Shown here piece after piece: positions 50,167 to 63,067 of a DNA stretch of 64,000 nucleotides. Source of the DNA: Cloeon dipterum (lineage: Eukaryota; Arthropoda; Insecta; Ephemeroptera; Baetidae). Position 1 is the first letter of the stretch. Each line of letters begins with the position of its first letter. The notes below the pieces were generated by a model that was given only the letters and a program-made list of their open reading frames with translations, had not been told where the DNA came from and did not search any database. The position numbers were made by a program, and so were the translations under genes. Location: assembly GCF_949628265.1 (NCBI RefSeq), contig NC_088788.1:18228001-18292000 (forward strand). The letters are read 5' to 3'.

Positions 50167-51050
50167 ATGGAAGAAATGCAGAAAAAGCTCAACTCTGAAC
50201 TCGAAGCTCTTAAAAAGCTACAGAAAGGTAATAATTAGCGGACCATAATATCGCAAATATACATAGCGATAAAAATGTGATGGACCAATCCAAACTTCCA
50301 AATTAAGCCCCAGGTTTTGTTTTTTACTTAAAAATTGTTTTATTATTTCAATTTGATCCGTCATAATACTCTTTCTGTCCCTCTACTATTAAATCGAAGC
50401 CTTTAGTGGTCATATGAAGTAATAAAAGGTAAAAATATTGACATCTTCCTCTCATTTCGTTACAGAGTACCAAAAGTCTATGAACGCCCACCAACAACTG
50501 GACGCCCAGCTTGGGGAAAATAAAGTTGTGAAAGAGGTATGAGCCACGAAACTGGATTGCAGTAGTTTCACTGTTTTCTCAAATCAAATGCCTTTTTTAT
50601 TCTAAATACATAGATTGATTGATCTGGTTAGCGTGTTTACTACATACTTGCCCATCAAAGTCCCTCACTTGCTTGTGTTCTTCATAATTTAAATTTGTGT
50701 TCAAAAGAAAGTTAAGTTTCAAATTCTAATTATGTTTTTTCTTCAAAGGAATTAGACCTTTTGAAGCCAAGCAACACAGTCTACAAACTGATGGGCCCTG
50801 TCCTTGTGAAGCAGGACATCGAGGAAGCAAAGATGAATGTAGACAAACGAATTAAGTACATTTCCTCTGAAGTGTAAGTGTCAAGTTTCATCTTTGATTG
50901 ATAGAAGTTTTAAACTGGACCCTCTTTAGGGAGAGACAAAACAAGATGTTGGCTGATCAAGAAGAAAAAATGCAGGCAACCAAGGACAATTTGACAAAAG
51001 CTCAGGCCCAGATGCAGCAGATCCAGAAGGCGATCCAAGGCCAAGCATAA
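50167..51050 (+). CDS. PFDN6: Prefoldin subunit 6 (beta-type)
   Basis: This is one of the four beta-type subunits of the hexameric prefoldin co-chaperone, which hands nascent actin and tubulin to the CCT/TRiC chaperonin in the cytosol. Four coding exons (50167-50227, 50466-50536, 50749-50873, 50930-51050) total 378 bases, 125 residues, close to the human 129. Junction phases agree. The N-terminal helix starts MEEMQKKLNSELEALKKLQK. The central beta-hairpin region contains LKPSNTVYKLMGPVLVKQDI, the family hallmark. The C-terminal helix contains RIKYISSEVERQNKMLADQE and ends IQGQA. The coiled-coil/hairpin/coiled-coil layout is complete. The gene is convergent with peroxidasin and divergent from the alpha-arrestin. 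Confidence 0.97.
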
Positions 51051-51475
51051 GATTTTCCAGACACCTCTTCCTTTAAGTTTCATGTAATTATTCAACCTCT
51101 TTAAAATCTTTTTCAAGGATTTGAAATAATAACTCGACATTAGAAAATAATTTTAAGGGTTTGTTTATTGTTACGAAGCTTTCTTTCGCTGCTGACATGC
51201 ATCGGCTCGACACTCGACACAGTTCAACTATTGAAGTTTATATTAGGTCATGGCTCTTAACATTTACTAATTCCATTTCGAGAGATCATCCACAAACAAG
51301 CTTGATTCACGCAGAACACGTTAAAGAGTTGATATTATCAAATAATTATTTAATGCAATAGTTGAACACTTACTTAGATTTATATCTGGAATTTAAATAC
51401 AATTATATAATATGGCATCCACACGTTAACTTAACAAAGCGGAATTTTTCGTATTGAAACAAAGTTAGAGAATTT
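51051..51475. other. Region between two convergent genes
   Basis: It contains the prefoldin 3' UTR and intergenic DNA. A canonical AATAAA for prefoldin is not obvious. AATAAT-type variants occur near 51124 and 51145. Confidence 0.4.
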
Positions 51476-51481
51476 TTTATT
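51476..51481 (-). terminator. Polyadenylation signal of peroxidasin
   Basis: TTTATT on the plus strand is AATAAA on the minus strand, about 250 bases past the peroxidasin stop codon. Confidence 0.45.
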
Positions 51482-51731
51482 TTACGCCTGGCATTAAACG
51501 ACGACAGTTATTTACTTGAACTTGGCAGCTATATCTGGCAGGAATAGTCATAGAAGTTTTCATACATGATTCCACGACCAATTAGGAATATTTTGTAGTT
51601 CTACATCCTAGAATTTCTCGAGTCTAGTCATTTTAACGGTAATATCTGCTGCTCGGACTATGTGTAGAGTTGAATTCTGTGATATGAGGAGCACACAAAA
51701 TTGACTAGGTGTAGTCTTGCTGGAGGCCTTC

Positions 51732-52872
51732 CTAGGCCTTTGGAGATGTGCACCGAGCGCAGCACTCGCCGTCATGCGTGATGGCCACTTGGGGCAGGTT
51801 GCAGATGAGAGGAGGGCAAATGTTTCGAGTGCACGTTATCTGATGTTTCTGAAAGCAAAAAACAACTTTATTATTGTTTATTCTCATCCAAGTCAAAAGA
51901 ACAGTAAAGTTACAAAAATTAACGACTTTAGTTGGGTACTTTCAATGAGAATCGACTCATTTTGAAGGCCTTTCAAATGCTCTATAATAATAATAATCTA
52001 GAAATTATTAAAAATGAATTGAAACAAATTTAAATTTAATCGCACTTACTGCCATTCTTCATGCAATATAAACATCGGCGCACAGGCCTCATTGGAGGAT
52101 ATACCCAGTCCAGAAAAGGACTAAAGCTTAAGCCTCTGCCTCCGCTCTAGGGTATTTTATTGGAACGCTAGACATTTGTCCTGTGAATTGATTCGCGCAT
52201 GCTGTAAAGGTGCAAAGCAGCAAGTAGCGAGTCGGAAAGCTTTCGCAATCCTCTCCAATCAGCATTGACTCGTCATTGCAATGCAAGGGAATCAAATTAA
52301 GGCGCAAATCAGCTCGCCCCAAACAGCAAGTAGTGTCATTTTATGACTCACCAAACAGTGGCACTGCGTGCATGAATCGAGGTGCCAGATTTCGCCGTTG
52401 AGTCGGACGTGTCCGGTGTCGTCGGTGCACTGCTTGCTGTTGTGCTTGAGCGATTTGTGCGAGTCCTCGTTGATGATCCTGTGCTCCAGTTTCTTGATCT
52501 TTCGCTTGATCCTCTTCAGCTGCTTGTCGATGTACGCTATCACCTCCTCGATAGTCTTGGCCTCTTCTTCTTCTTCCTCCTCGTGGTGCCCTTCCTCTGA
52601 GTCGTCTGCCTCGGGAGCTGGTGGCTTTGGAGAGGCCGTGGTCATGGCGGTGGTCATCGGAGTGGCGGTCGTCGTCGTTGCAACCGTCGCGGTGGTGGTT
52701 GTGGTTGGGGCTGTGGTGCTGGTGGTCGTTGTTCTGCCACCAGGGTTTTTGTTCCTCCTCCTTGGTGCCTGGGTCACCGCAGGAGTTGCAGCTTCCTCGA
52801 CAACTTGATTTGTGTCGTCAGCAGCACGGCGAACTCGTCTTGATATCTCGGGTCTTTGCGAGTTTTTGCATT
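51732..52872 (-). other. Peroxidasin C-terminal linker and VWC domain
   Basis: Exon 52352-52872 starts [25 protein letters not shown] is a furin-type site where vertebrate peroxidasin is also processed, just after the peroxidase domain. A Thr-rich stretch follows ([20 protein letters not shown] and onward). Next come an acidic run ([18 protein letters not shown]), a basic amphipathic helix ([20 protein letters not shown]), and the VWC start [20 protein letters not shown]. The last exon supplies the rest of VWC, with TCTRNICPP and GECCARC. Confidence 0.9.
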
Positions 52873-55800
52873 CTGGAATTAAAATAGGAATTTGAACATT
52901 TTATCATTAAAAATAGATAGAAAAATAAATAGCTCAAAGGCACGTTCAAATTTACCTCCAAATACATATTTTATATATATAGCCTTTGAATAATTTTAAA
53001 TAATTATATTAGGGTTAATTTAGGAAGCTGGTCCTCAACAAGTCAAAATTTAAATTGTTTGTTTCAGAGATATTTATCAGCTGAAGAAATATTTAATTAT
53101 GTCCTTCAAAATGTTCCAGATTTTGCTTTTAACTTTCAACTCACCTTGGCAGCATTCAGTCCAGAAGCTGAGCTCTATCTGAGGCACCTCCTCGCAAGTC
53201 ACCAGGCCCGACCTTTGCATCATTGGTAGCGTGAACACATCCCTGGTCACCCGGTCGATTGAATCTCCGTTGTTGCATAGCACAGCCGCCAGGGACGTCT
53301 GCCGGATCTGCGTCAACTGCGCTGGAGAGAAAACGGCTGGGTCCTCGTACCAAAATCTGCCAAAATTCCAGCTTTAAATTGTGCTAAGTGCTTCATTGCA
53401 AATTTTCACCTGTCTCCATCGCGGAGTCTGCGGAACTGGTCAACCAAGATGCACTGGAAGGTAGGACCGACCTTTCCACCCTCCACCTGATCCTCCAGGA
53501 TGCCTCCAACCCACAAATCAATGTTTCCTATGAACGATTTCATTTAAAATACTCTTTCTGTTTCTACTAAGTGGACTTAATTTATGTTGCAAATAAAAGC
53601 TGGATTACTAATTTAAACTAGTTTACCTGGATGACCGTACAACTTCTCAAGTTTTTCTCGCACTCCACTGCTCTTGATTTCATTGCGCAAGTCCATGAAG
53701 GTTTCTGCGTGGCTCAAATTGCAGAATCGGCGGTAGTCATTGTAGCTTGGTAAACCGTGGTCTCGACCTCGTTGAATGTTAATTGCAGCCAAGTCCAACG
53801 CAACCTTAAATTTTGCAAACGAAAATTATACCAAAATTTTAATCAATTTGCACAGCAGCAGAATAAAATCCGAAATCGCAGTGTGTGAAGCATCGGAAAA
53901 TTGCAAATGAGTGACGGCTCTGTCTTTAAGCAGATTGTAATATTAAAAGGATTTTCGCAATTGGGCATTTAACTTACGTTATGCGCTGCGGAGAAGAGTC
54001 GTTCGGTCAAGTCGGAATTCAAGGTTTGCTGGGGCGTCTTTAGCTTTGCAGGAGAAAAGATCATGCCTCTCATGAGGGGGTCGACGCCGCCCTCCTCGAC
54101 GAGGCGCCAGGGAGAGAAGAAGGCTCTGTGCAGGGGCAACGGCCCCTCGGGAATAGGGTGGAAGGAGGCGTTGAGTCTCTCGAAAATGGGGTTGATCAAC
54201 GAGTGGCCGAAGCGGAAGGCAGCCGTCGCGAATGCGTTGGACACGCGAGGGTCCACGTCTGGCTGGTAGCCCTTGTAGGCGCCCATCTTCTCCATGCCCG
54301 AGGGGCCCAGGATGTGCGGCAGCCAGTGGGTGAACGTGATGTGCTGCATTTGGGCGCCAACAATCTACGGAAATACGAAATTTATTATAAAACTGTGAAG
54401 ACGTTTGAACAAATAGTTCCCCATGCGATATTTTTTTTAATTAAAATTGACGAGGTTTAATTAACTTATGTCCATTACATTTTAAGATGTTGATTTATTC
54501 AAATCCACCGTTAAGTATCCTTCAATGTTCATTAATTTACCCTTTAGATTCCGTCTGGGAAATTAAATATTTTTTAAAATGGTGTTGAAAGGTTAAAAAA
54601 GGTTCAGAAATTTATTTTTCTGTTTGCATTACACTTTTTACCTTTCGTGCTTCGTGGAAAATCGTGTCTGACTCCCACAAAGGGTTGAAAGACCTCAGCT
54701 TGAGGGCGACCCTGTTGTGTTCCCTGAGCCAGATAGTGTGCATCGCCAACAGGGCCACTTGCTCGTTGGCCCTGATGTCTCCAGCCATGAAGCAGCCAAT
54801 GTTGTGCTCCCTTGGATCCCGTCTGCAGTCCATAAAGGGCCGGTCTTCCAGTGGCAACAGGTCACCCCGGACTCTTGGCAGGTTGGTTGTTCTCATGAGC
54901 CCATCCTGGCTAGTGAAGTTTCGCAGATCTGACGCCACTGAACTGGAGAAACCATAAACCTGAAATAAAATATCAATTGTTTTAAATTCAGATAATTTGT
55001 TTAAAATTTTTCGAGGACTTATTAACTCTCCAGAAATAAGCACTTGACCTGATTTTAGTTGAAAACAAATTTTATTAGTTAAAAAAGATACTGGCTCAAC
55101 CTTGGCAAAATGAAGTAAAAATTAAAAGATAAGAGAAAGAGAGAGAGAGAGAATCATTCTAACGGGCATATTTAACTGTGCTTAATAATTTTAAATCCTT
55201 TTTGGGACACAGGAAACCGCTTTGGTAGATTTAAATTCTTGAAAAATCAGTCAAATGCATATTATGTGGAAGAAGAAAATAATAATACTAATAAAATAAT
55301 ACTAAATTCTCGTATGATCAAAGGGTTTTGAAAAATTCAAGTGGTTTTTGCGTCTTAGATATGAACAAGAAATTTAAATTTCTGTAAAATTATGACAACG
55401 TTTTCAAGATTTTCAAATATTAAAAAAGCAGGGGGCTCCTGTTTTGAACTAACCCAAAAACTGCTGTGAAAAAGTGCAGAAACTTGCGTAAACAATATTG
55501 GACAGTCTTTTTGTTAATTGTCCACCTGGTTCTTCATTCATGTGAAAATATAGATGGAGCCAGTTCATACCTGGGATGCATCAATGAAGGAAGTGAGCTG
55601 ATTTATCTGCTCGCGCGGGTTGACCGAGTCGAAGAGGACCGAAGTGCCGCCGGAACCACAAATAGCACTGCTCCTCACGAAATCCATGCACTTGTCTAAT
55701 CGGCCCCGCAAGTCGTGCTCGGGAATCTCAATCGGGTAGCATGGAGAGGCGAACTCGCATGACCTGAAATACGGATCAAGCACTCTTTTCATCCTGCGCT

Positions 55801-58800
55801 TTGCGGCCACTCACGGCAGTGGCGACGATTAAATTGTCTGCCCGCTCTGAATATAAATTCTCGCCGACCGAGCCATCATGAGCACCAGTCGAGCGGAAAA
55901 GTGGACGGAAATTTATTATATCGCCACTCGAAATCTGTGGCCCTTCAAGTTGTATTTCATGAATGGCATACAAAACGGAGGATTAAATCAGACAACACGC
56001 TTGGATAAGCGAAATTTTTATCCACTGAAAATTGATATGTACATGATATTATTTTAATCAAACGGCCATAGCCCAACTTTTTTTAAATTCAATATGCCCT
56101 AAAATAAATAATTTTACTTTGAACTCATTTTAGATACAAACTATTCAATTTAAACATAGCATAAAAAATGTTTTGAGTATATAGAATGTAATTTTCAATA
56201 TTAAAGTAGCATTTTAAAGGTCTGAAGTGCATTCAATGAAAACATCATGTATAGTTTTTTGAAAAGTGAATGATGAAAAATATCATCTCATCTTCATACA
56301 AAACATCAAAATTTGATTTTTAGGTTATTCAAAATTTTTGGTGGCCTCTGTAACTCGAAAACAATGTTTAATAAAAAAATATCGACTGCTAAGTCACGTT
56401 TAATAGAACGATTTTGAATTCGAAATGTATGTGGAGTTTCCCTGAAAATGTCTCACTTTTAATTGAAACTAAAAAATGCTTTTATCCTGAAAGTAACGCT
56501 GTGGAGATATTTTACCCCTTGCACTCGACGCCGTCTTCGTAGCTCTCGCCGCTGAGCGAAGGAATGGCGTGGTCCATATCGTGGTCCAGGAACTGACCCC
56601 ACTGCATCAGCATGTGGCTGTTAAAGTGGTCGGGGGTGATGTCGGTGGTGCTCAACAAAGAGCTGGAAACGAGGCGAGCATTCGGCTTCTCAAAGCCGCG
56701 GTACTTGAGCCCTTTTGTCCAGCCTGCGAGGAAAACGACGCGGTTAATTGTCGCTCGGCAACACAAGAAACGGCGTTGCCGCCGGGATTGAGATTAATGA
56801 TCTCTCCACGTTTAAAAGCAATTATTCTCGTACCCCAGAAGCGATTGCTCAACACTCGCAAAGTGGCCTTCAATAATAGCTGTTGCGCTCATCATAAATC
56901 TTGATTAACATTATACTGCCAAACTCTGTTGAGCTAATGATTATGGTAATTTCATTTGCAAAGGATCCACTCAAAGATTTGAGAACATAAATTCGGATTT
57001 GCTATCTTATACTGTTATATAGTGGAGCGGAATGAGGACAGGAGGAAACGCCCGAGTCGAGGGCTTAAAACTATATTGATAAATATTTTACGCATCTCAC
57101 CACTATTTATCAACATATATAAGTCATTTTTTGTTCCTCATGTAGAGCAAAATATAAAGCTGTAACCATGAGCTCCAGCCTGCTATTGGTAAATAACTAA
57201 TGGGTGGACTATAAATTAAGAATAAAACCAATATATAAAATCGAATCTTGCGTTTCCTAGCTTAGTCAATTTAAAAAAATCGATAACTAATATGAGAAAA
57301 TTTATAATGAATAAACGATTAAAATTTGAAAATTTTAGTCATTTTCCTTTTTAATAGCTTTTTGGTCATTTATCTAAGAAAACCATTCAGATAATAAATT
57401 GAATATGTGAATTTTTGGCATCATTTCTCTTATTAATTGATTAAAATATACAGTATTCGAGTCTAAGGAGTGGAAAAATTAATAAGACAACGGAATGGCA
57501 CAAGAGAAAGGCATATATTTGACCTAAAATAAAAAATATTCATCGCATTGCTTGAGAAATAAAACTGGCAGCTTTAGGGAGGGGTATCAGTTGTTCTAAG
57601 GCAAATATATCGAAAAATAAATTGGTTGGTTTTGACCAACCTTGAAATTTTTAGTTAATTTGAAAACACCACTTTTTAAAAATAAGAGATTGAAATCGCA
57701 AAATCATATCATCAGTCTACACAAAGCTAAAAAAATTATAAAATTCCAAGTTTTGTTTTATATTACTTATTAAAAATAACTATTAAAATCTCCAAAACCT
57801 TGTTCTGTATGTATGAACTTATTTCCTCTATTAGTAAGTTGGAGTAAGTCACCGTGAGTTCTTTCTAACTCAGAAAATGAAACTGCGACATACCTATTGG
57901 CAGATTAAATCCGTTTTCGTAGGCAGCTGGGAGAAGGCGGACGAAAGCGGTGAGTGAGGCGCCCCACATCGGGTGTCTCAGGTTGTTGCAGGTGCCGTCC
58001 AACGCCCTGTACTTGGCGTGGAAGCACATGTCGTCGCAGTCCACGTGCGGCCTGTGCAGCATGCAGCCGGACAGGTTGGCGACCAGCTCAAGCTGGTTCG
58101 GCGACAGCAGCTCTCTATACGAAAAGTCTGAAAAATTCACGGCACATTAGCCGCACCCGTATAATATATTTTTTCTATACGTATTCATCAATCTGGAAGG
58201 GCTTCGGGTACTCTCGCTGCGGTTTATTCAGATTAAATCCTCCTATTTAGCATTTTAATTTGGCGTAAAAAATCGCTTCAAACCAAAATCAGTTGAGCCA
58301 AGTTACATTAGAATCGTAAAAATCAAATTTTCAATACCTAAAAATTGGCGTTGTTTGTTTCGCGAATTGCCGGGCCAATTTTTATTTGTAAAATTAGTTT
58401 TTTTTTACGTTAAAGGCCCCCTGAATTGAAAGATTGACAAAACGATGCGGAGTGGACCATCCTTGGATTGACACCATTGTGAGCTATTTAAATGATGAAA
58501 ATAATTGTTTGGCTTGAATTTCGAGAGAACCAAAATGTTTGCTTGAAATTTTTAACACATTTGGGACAAACAGGGGTCATTAAAGAATGTGTAGCAGAAT
58601 TGTGTAGTGCAAAATCATGAAAAAAACTTTGCTGTCTACCTAAATCAATCTGTAAAAATTGGGAAAGAGTTATAATTTGCCCAAAGTGCTGTATAAATTT
58701 AAGAGAAAATTGGCTGCAAAGTTTGTAAGCTAATCTAGCGCTGAGCACTGTCTCCCTATATCATTAGAAGGGATAATTTGCGCACCATTGGATAGATCGC

Positions 58801-61800
58801 GACGACAGCGCGACGAGAGGAATCGAAATCAGGTAAACGTTCATACATTATTTTAGAAAATAAAATCAGAAATTTGACTGTCACTTTTGGTCCTGATTTT
58901 GTGATTTTACTATTGCACATTGTAGAAATGAAGTGCAAAAGTTCCAGATAATTGTAAATTAACGGTGGCGCCATATATATCTTGGTGGATACGAAAAATA
59001 AGAAATGTTCCATTTACCTTTGCTATCTTCGAGACTGAGTTTCAAGCCAGCCAGCACGTACTTTCGCACATTAGCCAGGGTGATTTCGTAGATTTCGGCT
59101 GCCCTGGCCACTTGCCTGGCCTCAGCATTGGGGTAGCGCAGGATTCGCAGCAGCTCGCCCGGGGTGGCAGGCGTCGAGCGCGTGAAGAGCGACGTTAGGG
59201 TGTCGTTGACTGCCTTGTCCACCTTGCTTTGCGCTTCTTGGTGCGCCTTTACCACGAACCTGTCGCCCGGCCCAGCAACCACCGTCATGCCTGACGGACA
59301 AATTATCATTTTTGCGAAAAGACAGTTTTTTCTCGCGCCGGGTGATTTATGCGGCACACAAAGTGTTTTCGCGCGACAAAAATATTCACCGTCGACGTGC
59401 GAGATAAAAATTTGAAATAAAAAGCTGCGGAGGCGCATAGACTCATAAATTTTAATAACGCAAACGTGTCATACCTCTGACAGTGACGGTGGCTTTCGCC
59501 GAAATTTTGCCTTTTTCGTTGACTGCGGCGCACTCGTAAACTCCGGCGTCGGCCTCGGTGATGTTGTAGATGTACAAACTGCCGCCAGACGCGATCCTAA
59601 TCAACATCGATCCGTTTTCACTCCAATGAAATAACGGCTAAAAGCATTGCCTCTTACTTGCCAGGCTCAAATAAAAAGGCAGTTTGTTTTATGTTCCTTT
59701 GATAGGCCTGACGCTTCCTTTTCCGAATCAGAATTGAGAATTGCCTCGTATAAAATCGGGTTTACATTAGAGGTAAACGATTCACAGCGCGTTTGCTGAA
59801 TAATGAAAAGCCAGATTTGGGAAACAACAATTTTCTGATACTGAAAAGTTGAATTTCGGATTTGATGATTAAAATTAAAAAAAGAGAAAATTCAAGTAAG
59901 ACAATTTACAAAAATATCAGGGCTTTAATTTTGGAGATAAAATTTGTTTAAAATGAGGTCCCATTGTAAGAACGTCAAAATTTATTAAATTTCCAAATAT
60001 ACTATCTGGACCTGATTTATTTGGAAATAAAAAACAGAAAAGAAGATCTCCTAAAAATTAGCAGTCTAAATCCTAGTCAATTTTATAATACTATCAAAAA
60101 ATAGAAAATATAAACACGCATTAATTAACTTCTTATAAAAATAATTGCTAGTAGCTCCCATTCTTAATTAGTTCAGTGTAGAGAATAATAAATAAAATTT
60201 GCTAATAACCTAAAAAATCCAGTAAGGATTCTGTGTAGGCTTCCAAGTAAAATAACTAATAGAGAGTCAAGTATCCAGATTCAATTTGCACTCACTTGTG
60301 TTGCGTATCCTCATCGATGGGCACGCTGTTCTTGCGCCACTCAATTTCTGGGCGTGGGTGTCCTGTGGCGCTGCAGGGCACTTCAATTGTGGCCCCAGGG
60401 ACGACGGTCAAGTCGAACGGCTGGTCCTGGAACACAGGTGCCTCTCGACGTTCGTCCTCCACGCTGAGCCACGCGCCGGCGATCACCTGCCCGGCCGTGT
60501 TGCGCGCGATGCACGTGTACTGCCCCGCATCCGACAACTTCACTTGTTCGATTCGCAGGATTTGACCTTAAATCACACACGTGCGGGGAAATTAAATCAG
60601 GATAAAATCAGTTCAAAATATTCATCAGAAGGACAAAAACTGTCTAAATTTTCTTTAAAAATTGATCTTGTTAAAAAATATATGCACTTTTACTCATGTA
60701 ATTTTAAGAAAAAACCTAGTAAAAATGAATTTTCTCCCAATTGCTCCATAACATCAACCATATTGTTTTTTATTATGCTCAAAAGAAGTTCGTCAAAATA
60801 TTCCTGCACCCCGGGGGCTAAGTAATACACTGCATACACTTTAAAATCGAGTCAGGTAGGCATTCATTTCCACAGCGGCGTTGCGCGGGAAGCATATCCA
60901 CTATCTTTCCCAGGGGTTTCGACGCGATACATGGCACTACTTGCGCATTCCTTGTCGCTCCAAAAGAGAGGCTAACGACGAAGGAAAGATGCAAACTGCA
61001 TTTACTCACCGTTGGCGAGAAGAGCGACATTTCCGCCGTGTGGGATAAGCTGGCCCTCTTTGTACCAGTTGACGGTCGGTGATGGCTGACCGTGGGCGAG
61101 GCATCGGAACAGAACCATGTCGCCGGCTCGTGCACTCTCGTTCTTCGGACTTTCGGTCAGAATCGGAGCACCTAACACACGTAAAGAGTTTTTCAGGTCG
61201 TTATAGAACTTAAATATTTGCATCTGAAGAAAAAGTTCAATTGAAATATAATTTTTTAATTAAAATTTAAATTAGGTCATATTTGCTACGGTTTGAAACA
61301 ATTTTGAGCTCAATTCAAACTGTTGGTAAACCAATATTGTCTAATTTTGACCAATTTTCCATACAAGCAATTGTTTTATTGTAAATTATTATCATTTTAG
61401 ACTTTTTACTGTTATTTATGGAAGTATCCTCAGGATCAGGAATTAGAGCGATTTTTTAAATTAATTGTTAGGATTAATTAAGACTGAAAAATAGGCAGTT
61501 TTGCCTTTTTTAGGATTTTAAAAGATTTAATAACAAAGCGTGAATTTTACACTAATTTGGTGCATTTAAATTTACATTAATGCCTTGTCAGCCGTTAATG
61601 GGAATAAAAGAACATCTAAAACCTCTTAAACACTATCCTATTTTATTTGCAAACATTAGCTCGCACTTACCGACCACTTTGACGTAAATAATGGTTTGAA
61701 TGGTGCCGAGGTAGTTAGAGGCCGAGCACCTGTACGATCCAGTGTCCTCGACCCGCGAGTGCCGAATAGTCAGAGTGCCGTTGTTCAACACCCGGAAGCG

Positions 61801-63067
61801 CTCGTTGCTTCTGACGTCCCTGCCATCCCTGGACCACGTAACAGTGGGGCTGGGCTGGCCGGTCGCGGTGCAGTGCAGACTAATCTGCTGCCCCTGGTGG
61901 CCGTAGTAGTCCTCCGGATTGATGGCGAACCTGGGCTTATCTGAGTGCATTTCAGGAAAATAGCTGTTAGTTAACAAAAGCCGTGTGCTTTTTCGACATT
62001 AATCTGGGATTTAAACAATTCAGGTTATGTTAGGATCAATTTTTTACTCTTTAAAAATGGTTTAAATTAGGAAAAAAACAATTTTTGGCTTAGTTGGATA
62101 ATTGGAAGTGGGAATTTTTGCTTTTGGAGGTAAATGAATTTTGAGGGGTAGCCTTCGTACGAAGCGCTTTTGGCTACAATACTTTCTAATTCAGGGTTGT
62201 CAAGGAATGGAACGACCCGCCATCAACACACTCAAGGAGAGCAGAAAGTGAAAGATTTTCCTGCTCACTGCAAATATCATTTGTGCCGTGAATAGGTAAA
62301 AAGCGACTAATTAAGACATGTGATAGACAATATTACTCAAAGTGGCGTTAGATGTCTTATTTTGTCCATCGTTTTTGCAGCGATGCTTTAATTAAAGTGT
62401 CTGCAGTCAATTCTCCCTTTCGTAATTTTGTGATTCGGTCGTGTTTTTTTTATTTTATTAGATCCTGAACTTTGTATGATTTGTAGCAAGAATAAATAAA
62501 ATAGGGACCGAAACAGCCGCTGAACAATGCACAATATACGAGAGCGTGTGTGACATTATTTTCCCAATGTCCATTTCTTGTTGTTCACCTATGGGGGGTA
62601 ACCATTAAAAAATCAATTTCAACTAATCTTGGTTGTCAAGAAGATGGAAATGTCAGCGCACAAGAGACATGTGATTTGCTGAGGCTGCTGGAGGGTGGCG
62701 GAACTCGTCCTTGTCATATTAAAGACTGCTCACATGCATATATCATAAAACATGCCACTTTTTGCGGCATATGTGTCGCACGTCCTCGCTCGCTGCTGGA
62801 AATAAGCACGAAAAGCCACTTGACGGCAAAGAGAGAGCGAGCAAGCGGCAAAAAGCAAGCTCAATTGCAGAGGATATTTGTAAGAGGGTGCAATTATAAT
62901 TACCAACAGTGCGTCCGACCCGCATGACCGCTGATCTTGACTTTGTGTGGCCGACAGAATTTTTGGCCACGCACTCAAAGGAGCCGACGTCCTCCAGCAC
63001 GGCGTTCGAGATCATCAGGGTGCCGTCGTCCAGAACCGAATAACGCGGGTTTTTGTCCACTGTGTGG
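51732..63067 (-). CDS. Pxn: Peroxidasin, C-terminal 1248 residues (5' end beyond window)
   Basis: Peroxidasin is a secreted haem peroxidase of basement membranes. It makes hypobromous acid to form sulfilimine cross-links in collagen IV. Sixteen exons are seen: 62904-63067, 61671-61940, 61010-61171, 60296-60566, 59475-59596, 59018-59290, 57894-58127, 56516-56723, 55571-55763, 54642-54959, 53978-54364, 53627-53804, 53410-53527, 53145-53356, 52352-52872, 51732-51848. All are GT-AG and in phase, giving 1248 residues to the stop. Domain order is the second half of Ig1, Ig2, Ig3, Ig4, pre-peroxidase region, peroxidase, linker, VWC. Human PXDN is 1479 residues, so the missing part should be the signal peptide, leucine-rich repeats and the start of Ig1. 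No exon for these is visible at 63068-64000, so the next intron crosses the right edge. No frameshift or internal stop was found. Confidence 0.97.
55139..55152. repeat. Short (GA)n tract in a peroxidasin intron
   Basis: A run of seven GA units follows an imperfect AGA-rich lead. Confidence 0.8.
55764..56515 (-). other. Peroxidasin intron, nothing else seen
   Basis: An AT-rich intron of 752 bases lies between the exon ending GVECKG and the exon starting SCEFASPC. No nested gene or repeat is apparent. Confidence 0.75.
56724..57893 (-). other. Largest internal peroxidasin intron
   Basis: An AT-rich intron of 1170 bases just before the distal-histidine exon. No nested gene is seen. Confidence 0.75.
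58128..59017 (-). other. Peroxidasin intron
   Basis: An AT-rich intron of 890 bases between the pre-peroxidase exon and the first peroxidase exon. Short antisense frames here are not convincing. Confidence 0.7.
59475..63067 (-). other. Peroxidasin Ig domains 1 (partial) to 4
   Basis: Ig1 second half contains [20 protein letters not shown]. Ig2 is a single exon with [20 protein letters not shown] and [15 protein letters not shown]. Ig3 spans two exons with [20 protein letters not shown] and [15 protein letters not shown]. Ig4 also spans two exons with [20 protein letters not shown] and [15 protein letters not shown]. Each complete domain has the Cys-Trp-Cys core of I-set domains. Four Ig domains is the usual peroxidasin number. 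Confidence 0.93.
61941..62903 (-). other. Peroxidasin intron between Ig1 and Ig2 exons
   Basis: A 963-base intron with a GC-richer, CpG-containing part near 62.6-62.9 kb. No exon with an Ig pattern is seen inside. Confidence 0.7.

Larger units (their letters stand above)
53145..59290 (-). other. Peroxidasin haem peroxidase domain and its N-terminal extension
   Basis: The distal side is in [15 protein letters not shown]: Asp-His of LDHD are the haem-ester Asp, distal His and adjacent calcium ligand. [19 protein letters not shown] carries the catalytic Arg and haem-linked Glu. [17 protein letters not shown] holds the proximal His. [20 protein letters not shown] and LRDGDRFWYEDP are family signatures. 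The exon at 59018-59290 encodes the helical pre-peroxidase region ([20 protein letters not shown]). All catalytic residues known from myeloperoxidase are present, so the enzyme should be active. Confidence 0.93.

Noticed and set aside
58965-59415. Plus-strand frames opposite peroxidasin exons
   Set aside because: These are antisense shadows of the conserved peroxidasin frame on the minus strand.
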